Of a stretch of 64,000 bases of DNA, positions 56,604-64,000 are shown in pieces. Within the stretch, counting starts at the first letter, position 1. Every line of letters starts with the position of its first letter. The position numbers were made by a program, and so were the translations under genes. Source of the stretch: Azoarcus sp. CIB (GTDB taxonomy: Bacteria; Pseudomonadota; Gammaproteobacteria; Burkholderiales; Rhodocyclaceae); contig NZ_CP011072.1 in the NCBI RefSeq assembly GCF_001190925.1, positions 1 to 64,000 on the forward strand, in the 5' to 3' direction. The notes beneath the pieces are model-generated. The model made no database searches. It saw only the letters and a list, made by a program, of their open reading frames with translations, and had not been told where the DNA came from.

Positions 56604-57107
56604 ATGGCGCTATTACCGATCCTTCGCTATCCCGACCCCCGTTTGCACACGCCCGCCGCCCCGGTCGCGCAGGTGGACGATTCGATTCGCCAACTCGTCA
56701 AGGACATGGCCGAGACCATGTACGAGGCACCCGGCATCGGGCTCGCCTCGACGCAGGTCGACGTGCACAAGCGGGTGGTGGTGATCGACGTCAGCGAGGA
56801 CCGCTCCGACCTGCGCGTGTTCATCAACGCCGAGATCCTCGAGAAGTCCGGCGAGCATATCGGCGAGGAAGGCTGCCTCTCGGTGCCCGGCATCTATGAG
56901 AGCGTGCGTCGCGCCGAGCGCGTGCGCGTGAAGGCACTCGACGCCGACGGCAAGCCTTTCGAGCTGGAGGCCGACGGCCTGCTGGCGGTGTGCATCCAGC
57001 ACGAGCTGGACCACCTCGAAGGCAAGGTCTTCGTCGAATACCTGTCGCCGCTCAAGCTCAACCGCATCAAGACGCGGCTGGCGAAAAAAGCGCGGATCAC
57101 CGCGTGA
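56604..57107 (+). CDS. def: Peptide deformylase
   Basis: Def removes the formyl group from new proteins. The 167-residue metalloenzyme shows all three motifs: [11 protein letters not shown] near 44, [10 protein letters not shown] near 90 and [19 protein letters not shown] near 132. The metal ligands are the Cys and the two His residues. It is translationally coupled to fmt: the fmt GTG start overlaps the def stop. Confidence 0.97.
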   Translation: MALLPILRYPDPRLHTPAAPVAQVDDSIRQLVKDMAETMYEAPGIGLASTQVDVHKRVVVIDVSEDRSDLRVFINAEILEKSGEHIGEEGCLSVPGIYESVRRAERVRVKALDADGKPFELEADGLLAVCIQHELDHLEGKVFVEYLSPLKLNRIKTRLAKKARITA

Positions 57108-58066
57108 GCGCGGCCGCCCCCTCGCGTAGCTCGCTCCGCGTCGCTTTCGCGGGCACGCCGGAGTTCGCCGCCGCGGCGCTGGAGGCGATTCTCGCCGCGG
57201 GTTTTGCGGTGCCGCTGGTGCTGACCCAGCCGGACCGTCCCGCCGGGCGCGGCATGAAGCTCACCGCGAGCCCGGTGAAGCAGGTCGCGCTCGCGCACGG
57301 CATCGCCGTCGACCAGCCCGAGAAGCTGCGCAGCGAGGAGCAGCGTGCGGCGCTCGCCGCGTGCGCGCCGGACATCCTCGTCGTCGCGGCCTACGGCCTG
57401 CTGCTGCCGCCCGCGGTGCTGGCGCTGCCGCGCCTGGGCTGCATCAACATCCATGCCTCGCTGCTGCCGCGCTGGCGCGGGGCGGCACCGATCCATCGCG
57501 CGATCGAGGCGGGAGATGCCGAGACCGGCATCACGATCATGCAGATGGACGAGGGCCTCGATACCGGCGCGATGCTGATGAAGCGCGCGCTGGCGATCGG
57601 CCCCGACGAGACGACGGCGACGCTGCACGACCGTCTGGCGGCGCTCGGCGCCGAGATGGTTGTCGAGGCGTTGCGCGCGCTGCCGCAAGGCACACTGCAG
57701 GCCGAGCCGCAGCCCGCGGCGGGCGTGACCTACGCGGCGAAGATCGGCAAGGCCGAGGCGGCGATCGACTGGCGTCGTCCGGCGGTCGAGATCGGGCGCG
57801 CGGTGCGTGCCTTCAATCCCTTCCCGGGCGCGGTCGGCACGCTGCGCGATGTCGCCGTGAAGATCTGGCGCGCGGAGCCCGTCGCGGGAGCTGGCGCGCC
57901 GGGCACGGTGCTGTCGGCGGACGAGTCCGGGGTCGTCGTCGCCTGCGGTGAAGGCGCGCTGCGCCTCGTCGAATTGCAGAAGCCGGGTAGTCGGCGCATG
58001 CCCGCCGGGGAATTTCTGCGCGGATTCCCGGTCAGTGCAGGCGAACGCTTCGGCAGCGGGAGCTGA
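57104..58066 (+). CDS. fmt: Methionyl-tRNA formyltransferase
   Basis: Fmt formylates the initiator methionyl-tRNA, the reaction undone later by Def. The 320-residue protein shows [20 protein letters not shown] at the start and the catalytic core IDVVVAAYG-type segment ([16 protein letters not shown]), then [48 protein letters not shown]-terminal OB-like domain follows. The start is a GTG overlapping the def stop (GTGA). Confidence 0.96.
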   Translation: MSAAAPSRSSLRVAFAGTPEFAAAALEAILAAGFAVPLVLTQPDRPAGRGMKLTASPVKQVALAHGIAVDQPEKLRSEEQRAALAACAPDILVVAAYGLLLPPAVLALPRLGCINIHASLLPRWRGAAPIHRAIEAGDAETGITIMQMDEGLDTGAMLMKRALAIGPDETTATLHDRLAALGAEMVVEALRALPQGTLQAEPQPAAGVTYAAKIGKAEAAIDWRRPAVEIGRAVRAFNPFPGAVGTLRDVAVKIWRAEPVAGAGAPGTVLSADESGVVVACGEGALRLVELQKPGSRRMPAGEFLRGFPVSAGERFGSGS

Positions 58067-58096
58067 AGGCGCGCGGGGAGAAATTCCCGCCCCGCA

Positions 58097-58123
58097 TTGA
58101 AGCCGCGGCGTCCGGCCCCACAT
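58097..58123 (+). promoter_or_regulatory. Candidate heat-shock (sigma-32) promoter for htpX
   Basis: TTGAAG (58097) and CCCCACAT (58116-58123) with a 13-base spacer resemble the sigma-32 consensus CTTGAA / CCCCATNT. It is 42 bases before htpX, whose homologues are heat-shock genes. Confidence 0.5.
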
Positions 58124-58165
58124 AGGGGTCACACAAGCCCAATCACTGAGGAAGGAATTACGCAC

Positions 58166-59014
58166 ATGTTCGGCAACTGGCTCAAGACCTCGATCCTCAT
58201 GGCAGGTATCGTCGCCCTGTTCGGTGCCGTGGGTGCCATGCTCGGCGGCAAGCAGGGCATGCTGATGGCGCTGGTGTTCGGCGGCGCGATGAACGTGTGG
58301 GCCTACTGGTTCTCCGACAAGATGGTGCTGCGCATGTACAACGCGCGCCAGGTCGACGAGACCAGTTCGCCCTACCTGTACAACATGGTGCGCGGGCTTG
58401 CGCAGCGCGCCGGCCTGCCGATGCCCAAGGTGTACCTCATCGACGAGGACCAGCCCAACGCGTTCGCGACCGGGCGCAATCCCGACCACGCGGCCGTCGC
58501 GGCGACCAGCGGCATTGTCCGCATGCTGTCCGAGCGCGAGCTGCGCGGCGTGATGGCGCACGAGCTCGCTCACGTGAAGAACCGCGACATCCTGATCTCG
58601 ACGATGTCGGCGACGGTGGCCGGTGCGATCTCGATGTTGGCGCAGTTCGGCATGTTCTTCGGCGGCAGCCGCGACGGCGAGCGGCCCAACCCCGTGCTGG
58701 GCATCCTCGTGATGATCCTCGCCCCGCTGGCGGCGATGATCATCCAGATGGCGATCTCGCGCACCCGCGAATTCGGCGCGGACCGTGGCGGCGCGGAGAT
58801 CTCGGGCGATCCCGAGGCGCTTGCGAGCGCGCTTGCGAAGATCGACGCCTACGCGCGCGGCATTCCGATGCACGCCGCCGATGCGCATCCCGAGACCGCG
58901 CAGATGATGATCATGAACCCGCTGTCGGGCGGCGGCCTGCGCGGATTGTTCTCGACCCACCCGTCGACGCAGGAGCGTGTCGCGCGCCTGCGCGAGATGA
59001 CGGTCCGCGGCTAA
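58166..59014 (+). CDS. htpX: Membrane protease HtpX
   Basis: HtpX is an M48 metalloprotease that degrades damaged inner-membrane proteins. The 282-residue protein has four hydrophobic segments, the zinc motif [10 protein letters not shown] near 132, and [27 protein letters not shown] further on with the third ligand. Length and motifs are typical. SD GAGGAAGG is about 8 bases upstream of the ATG. Confidence 0.96.
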   Translation: MFGNWLKTSILMAGIVALFGAVGAMLGGKQGMLMALVFGGAMNVWAYWFSDKMVLRMYNARQVDETSSPYLYNMVRGLAQRAGLPMPKVYLIDEDQPNAFATGRNPDHAAVAATSGIVRMLSERELRGVMAHELAHVKNRDILISTMSATVAGAISMLAQFGMFFGGSRDGERPNPVLGILVMILAPLAAMIIQMAISRTREFGADRGGAEISGDPEALASALAKIDAYARGIPMHAADAHPETAQMMIMNPLSGGGLRGLFSTHPSTQERVARLREMTVRG

Positions 59015-59044
59015 TAACCCGGCAGCAATTACGCGAGTCAGATT

Positions 59045-59160
59045 GAGTGCTGCACGGTCACTCCCTCCCCTTCAAGGGGAGGGTTGGGGTGGGGATGGGT
59101 CAAGCACGCGTGGCAGAAACCCATCCCCCTCCTAACCTCCCCCCTTGAAGGGGGAGGAAC
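59045..59160. repeat. Dispersed palindromic repeat, copy 2
   Basis: This copy is nearly identical to the element at 44094-44211 over its full length, with the same GAGTGCTGCAC start and GGGGGAGGAAC end and small indels in the centre. It follows htpX and precedes the sensor kinase. Confidence 0.88.
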
Positions 59161-59199
59161 GGCGCTTTCCTGCGCTGGCTCCGCGCGGAGCTTGGACTG

Positions 59200-61275
59200 A
59201 TGTCTCGGCAGCCGCGCCCGCGCTGGACCGACCGCCTGCGCAGCTCGGTGCGCGCCAAGCTGCTCGTGCTCGTGCTGGCCCCGCTGGTGGTGGGGGTGCC
59301 GGTGCTGCTGGGGCTGGTGTGGACCTGGGGCAACGAGGCCTACGAGCGCCTGCTCAACTTCAAGATCAGTTCCGATCTCGTCACCGCGCACGAGTATTTC
59401 GACCGCGTGCGCATCGGCGTCGGCTACGACGTGCAGGCCCTCGCCGAATCGCACCGCGTGGTCGGAACGCTGGCCGCAGCGCCGGGCGCCATGTCGGCCC
59501 TGCTTGCGGAACTCGCGCCCGGGCGGCGGCTGGACTTCCTGCTGCTGCTCGATCGCGAAGGTCGTCCGCTGGCGGCGTCGCAGCCGCTGCCGGGCACGGC
59601 GACCCCGCGCCTGGATTGGCCGGTCGTCGCCTCGGCGCTGCACGGATCGGCGCTGACGACGGTAGAACGATTCTCCGCCGACGCGCTCCAATATTTGTCC
59701 CCGGCGCTGCGCGAGCGCGCCTGGCTGCCGCTCGTGGAAACGCGCGCGGCCGCACCCGATGCGCGCACGGCAGAGGACCGGGGACTGGTGATCCACGCCG
59801 CCGCACCGGTGTATGACGAAAAGCGCAACCTCGTGGGGGTGCTCGAGGGCGGCGTCCTGCTCAACGGCAATCTGGAGATGGTCGACCGCATCAACGCCAT
59901 CGTCTATCGCGACGGCTCGCTGCCGCTCGGCAGCCGCGGGACCGCCACCCTGTTCCTCGACGACACCCGCATCGCCACCAACGTGCGCCTGTTCGGCGAC
60001 ACGCGGGCGCTCGGCACGCGCGTGTCGCAGGCGGTGCGCGAGCGCGTGCTGGGGCGCGGCGAGACCTGGCTGGGCGCGGCCTTCGTCGTGAACGACGACT
60101 ATGTCTCGGGCTACGAACCGATCGCCGATGGCCGCGGCGAGCGTGTCGGGATGCTATACGTGGGCTTCCTCGAGGCGCCTTTCCGCGATGCGGGCCGCAT
60201 GGCGATGGGGGCCTTGTTCGTCCTGTTCATCGGCATCAGCGTGGCCGGCGCGGTGCTCAGCCTGCGCTGGGCGCGCAGCGTGTTCCGGCCGATCGAGCGC
60301 ATGAACGCGGTGATCCAGCGCGTCGAGCAGGGCGAGGCGGACGCGCGCGTGGGCGAGGTCGCGAGCCGTGACGAGCTGGGGCGGCTGGCGGGCGAGTTCG
60401 ACCAGCTCCTCGACACGCTGTCGGCCAAACGCGAGGAGTTGCAGCGGTGGGCCGAGGAGCTCGACCGCAAGGTCGCCGAGCGCACCGTGGAACTGCGCGA
60501 GGCCAACGAGACGCTGCGGCGTGCGCAGCAGCAGCTGGTGATGAGCGAGAAGCTCGCGGCGATCGGCGAGCTGACGGCGGGCGTCGCGCACGAGATCAAC
60601 AATCCGGTCGCCGTGATCCAGGGCAACCTCGACGTGATGCGCGACGTGCTGGGGCCGGCCGCCGAACCGGTGCGCCAGGAAATCCGCCTGATCCACGAGC
60701 AGACGGACCGCATCCGCCAGATCGTCACGAAACTGCTGCAGTTCGCGCGCCCGGGCGAGTTCGCGGGCTATGCCGAGGCGGTGGACGTGAATGAGGTGGT
60801 CGCCGACTGCCTGTTCCTGACGCAGCACAATTTCGACCGCCGCGCGATCGAGGTCGCGACCGAGCTCGCAGCATGCGCGCGCATCGAGATCAACCGCAGC
60901 GAGCTGCAGCAGGTGCTGATCAACCTGATCGTCAATGCGGTGCAGGCGATGCCCGACGGCGGGCGCCTGAGTCTCGCGACGGCGGACTGGAGCGAGGACG
61001 GCGAGACCGTCGGCGCGGTGATCCGGGTGCGCGATACCGGCCATGGCATCGCGCCGGAGGACCTGTCGCACATTTTCGACCCCTTCTTCACGACCAAGAA
61101 GGGCAGCGGCACCGGCCTGGGCCTGTCGATCAGCTACACGATCGTCGAGCGTTACGGCGGCCGCATCACGGTCGACAGCCGGCCGGGCGAGGGCACGGAG
61201 TTCGCGCTGTGGCTGAGGCGCGAGCCGCGTTACGACGAATCCCCGAGCGCCCCGGGGTTTTTGCGGCGCTGGTGA
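59200..61275 (+). CDS. Membrane sensor histidine kinase with periplasmic Cache-like domain
   Basis: This 691-residue kinase has two transmembrane helices (about 20-43 and 330-353) flanking a large Cache-like sensor domain, a HAMP linker (about 355-405) and a coiled coil. The HisKA site is GELTAGVAHEINNPVAVIQGNL with His near 465. The HATPase has QQVLINLIVNAVQAMPDG and RDTGHGIAPEDLSHIFDPFFTTKKGSGTGLGLSIS. The next gene encodes its likely partner, a sigma-54 response regulator. The signal sensed is unknown. Confidence 0.93.
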   Translation: MSRQPRPRWTDRLRSSVRAKLLVLVLAPLVVGVPVLLGLVWTWGNEAYERLLNFKISSDLVTAHEYFDRVRIGVGYDVQALAESHRVVGTLAAAPGAMSALLAELAPGRRLDFLLLLDREGRPLAASQPLPGTATPRLDWPVVASALHGSALTTVERFSADALQYLSPALRERAWLPLVETRAAAPDARTAEDRGLVIHAAAPVYDEKRNLVGVLEGGVLLNGNLEMVDRINAIVYRDGSLPLGSRGTATLFLDDTRIATNVRLFGDTRALGTRVSQAVRERVLGRGETWLGAAFVVNDDYVSGYEPIADGRGERVGMLYVGFLEAPFRDAGRMAMGALFVLFIGISVAGAVLSLRWARSVFRPIERMNAVIQRVEQGEADARVGEVASRDELGRLAGEFDQLLDTLSAKREELQRWAEELDRKVAERTVELREANETLRRAQQQLVMSEKLAAIGELTAGVAHEINNPVAVIQGNLDVMRDVLGPAAEPVRQEIRLIHEQTDRIRQIVTKLLQFARPGEFAGYAEAVDVNEVVADCLFLTQHNFDRRAIEVATELAACARIEINRSELQQVLINLIVNAVQAMPDGGRLSLATADWSEDGETVGAVIRVRDTGHGIAPEDLSHIFDPFFTTKKGSGTGLGLSISYTIVERYGGRITVDSRPGEGTEFALWLRREPRYDESPSAPGFLRRW

Positions 61276-61377
61276 GTCATAGTAGGGACAACGCCCCGAC
61301 CGACTCGGTTATTATCAAAATGTAACTGCGTGCGGCGCGGCCGTGCGCACCGAGCCACGCCCATGACAAGGACAGCG

Positions 61378-62766
<1,389 letters not shown>

Positions 62767-62800
62767 GCGCGCGCCGACGCCCGTGAGACAGGACAGAGCA

Positions 62801-63304
62801 TTGAAAGTGATCGGATTCGCCGGCTGGTCCGGCAGCGGCAAGACTTCGCTGATCGAGAAGGTCGTCGCGGTGCTGTGCGAGCGCGGCCTCGACGTGTCGC
62901 TGATCAAGCACGCGCACCACAGCTTCGACATCGACCACGAGGGCAAGGACTCGTGGCGCCACCGCAACGCCGGCTGCCGCGAGGTGCTGGTCAGCTCGGG
63001 GCGGCGCTGGTCGCTGATGCACGAGCTGCGCGGCGACCCCGAGCTGCCGCTGGAAGCGCTGCTGCAGAAACTCTCGCCCTGCGACCTCGTGCTGGTCGAG
63101 GGTTTCAAGCGCGCGGCGATTCCGAAGATCGAGGTGCGCCGCACCGCGGTGCGCGAGGCGCCGTTCTACCTGCAGGACCCGCACATCGTCGCGGTCGCGA
63201 CCGACGTCGCACTCGACACCGCGCTGCCGCAGCTCGACATCAACGACCCGCAGGCGGTGGCGGATTTCGTCGTGGATTACGCGTTCAGGATGGCTCCGGC
63301 CTAG
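62801..63304 (+). CDS. mobB: Molybdopterin-guanine dinucleotide biosynthesis protein MobB
   Basis: MobB is a GTP-binding helper in making the molybdenum cofactor. The 167-residue protein has Walker A GWSGSGKTSLIEKVV near 10 and SLIKHAHHSFDIDHEGKDSWRHRNAG near 40, and DLVLVEGFKRAAIPKIEVRR near 95-115. A TTG start is preferred because AGGA lies 7 bases upstream and it gives the family-typical MKVIGFAGWSGSGKT. An in-frame GTG 18 bases earlier is possible. The proteins using the cofactor are outside the window. Confidence 0.92.
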   Translation: MKVIGFAGWSGSGKTSLIEKVVAVLCERGLDVSLIKHAHHSFDIDHEGKDSWRHRNAGCREVLVSSGRRWSLMHELRGDPELPLEALLQKLSPCDLVLVEGFKRAAIPKIEVRRTAVREAPFYLQDPHIVAVATDVALDTALPQLDINDPQAVADFVVDYAFRMAPA

Positions 63305-63396
63305 TCATGGGGGGCGCGGCCGATCAGGGCCGCATACCCCCTTCCCGAGTTCGTGCGATAGCTCTGTGGCCTTGCCCTGTCATCCCGCAGGTGAGT

Positions 63397-64000
63397 TTAG
63401 TGCGAGTAGGCTGTTGCGGGTGTTGGTGCGGGTCGCCATAGCGGATTAACCCGGCGCATCTCTCGCTCAATCATGTTTTGCCGGGCAAGATCAGTACTTG
63501 CTTGATTAGTCTCGGGCACCGCGGCAGCGACGGGCTTATCGTCCGGGCATGCCGAGCGCTGCGCGACGCGCTGAATGAAAAGTTGTGCGTCAGCGTCCGG
63601 AACGTAATAAATATCGCTCCGACGTGTCACGAAACGGTTCTGGTCGGTGATCGATGTCGTCACAATAATCTCGGTGCGGGTTGGACGAGCCGCATGACCG
63701 AGGCCAAAGTCAGATAAGGCTCCGGCCGCGAGCAAGGCAGCATTCGTTTCGTTGTCAAATACCGCATTACGGATTACTGCCACACCTGCCGCGAGGGCGG
63801 TCAGTCGTCCGGGCGCGTAATTTGGCACATCGTTACCGTGCACGATCAGCTGACTGTCATACTGAATCTCCACGACCTGACCATCTGCCTGGAAACCCCT
63901 CCCGGTAGCGACGTCCATTTTGCAAACGCTAACTTGTGCGCCGGCAGTTACCAGGTGGGTGATCATGAATTCACGAAATGCGGTATTGAACGCGGTATTG
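63397..64000 (-). CDS. Unknown protein, 5' end beyond the window
   Basis: The reading frame stays open to the window edge; the visible part covers about 201 residues. The protein shows TEIIVTTSITDQNRFVTRRSDIYYVPDADAQLF near the middle and a polar C-terminal tail. An internal ATG at 63966 could be a start, but in-frame codons continue upstream (NTAFNTAFREF), so the gene probably begins beyond position 64000. I do not recognise the family. Codon use is less GC-rich than the neighbours. Confidence 0.6.
   Translation of the reverse strand, partial: NTAFNTAFREFMITHLVTAGAQVSVCKMDVATGRGFQADGQVVEIQYDSQLIVHGNDVPNYAPGRLTALAAGVAVIRNAVFDNETNAALLAAGALSDFGLGHAARPTRTEIIVTTSITDQNRFVTRRSDIYYVPDADAQLFIQRVAQRSACPDDKPVAAAVPETNQASTDLARQNMIEREMRRVNPLWRPAPTPATAYSH

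Noticed and set aside
59145-59816. Alternative frame across the sensor kinase start
   Set aside because: It is an Arg/Ala-rich shift of the kinase frame; the kinase frame has the transmembrane and Cache features and the HisKA/HATPase motifs downstream.

Overview
This 64 kb window is GC-rich chromosomal DNA of a betaproteobacterium. It looks most like the Rhodocyclales (Azoarcus/Aromatoleum/Thauera group). This rests on gene content: dnaA-dnaN-gyrB at the start, an EarP/EF-P pair with a rhamnosylatable arginine, a double-length UvrA, glutaryl-CoA dehydrogenase with its divergent LysR regulator, cytochrome c', and the order LysM-dprA-smg-topB divergent from def-fmt-htpX. No rRNA, phage or CRISPR array is visible. 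There is one tRNA, tRNA-Leu(GAG).

Layout. (1) 1-5.3 kb: replication genes dnaA, dnaN, gyrB. (2) 5.3-9.7 kb: a mobile island with an IS91-type element (tyrosine recombinase plus HUH transposase), a truncated gene of unknown function, and an ISAs1-family element with 13-bp terminal inverted repeats but no target duplication. (3) 9.8-16.5 kb: a MocR regulator divergent from an FMN-binding protein, two small membrane or exported proteins, tRNA-Leu, alanine dehydrogenase, an HD-GYP phosphodiesterase and a bacteriohemerythrin. (4) 16.6-26.4 kb: signalling, mostly cyclic-di-GMP. It has a haem-sensor diguanylate cyclase, gcdH with its regulator, and an overlapping cassette of histidine kinase, single-domain receiver and REC-REC-PAS-GAF-PAS-GGDEF-EAL protein. 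(5) 26.4-31.4 kb: rdgC, an SRPBCC protein, rsuA, an unusual intergenic region, earP and efp. (6) 31.5-44 kb: an Ala-rich lipoprotein, the 1917-residue UvrA, an exported beta-propeller/fibronectin-III protein, a cytochrome b561, a thioredoxin-like protein, and a LysR regulator divergent from a thioesterase and an MFS transporter. (7) 44-51 kb: cytochrome c', a Do-type protease, a TonB-dependent receptor, an OxyR-like regulator and a frameshifted FAD reductase. (8) 51-64 kb: topB-smg-dprA-LysM, def-fmt-htpX, a two-component sigma-54 system, mobB and a cut-off gene.

The most striking signal is in the gene-free stretch between rsuA and earP. Two 220-bp units lie exactly 569 bp apart. Each has an AT-rich tract followed by DnaA-box-like 9-mers at identical offsets, including one perfect TGTGGATAA per unit. 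A third perfect box lies inside earP. This looks like a duplicated replication-origin module about 29 kb from dnaA. A second unusual locus is uvrA. Its coding sequence carries a 19-bp-arm palindromic insertion, and a degenerate copy of its 3' end survives 1.8 kb downstream, still overlapping the start of the next gene. This suggests the exported-protein gene was inserted by a duplication at the uvrA end.

Start sites were chosen from visible Shine-Dalgarno sequences and family alignments from memory. All function calls are by motif recognition, with no database search.
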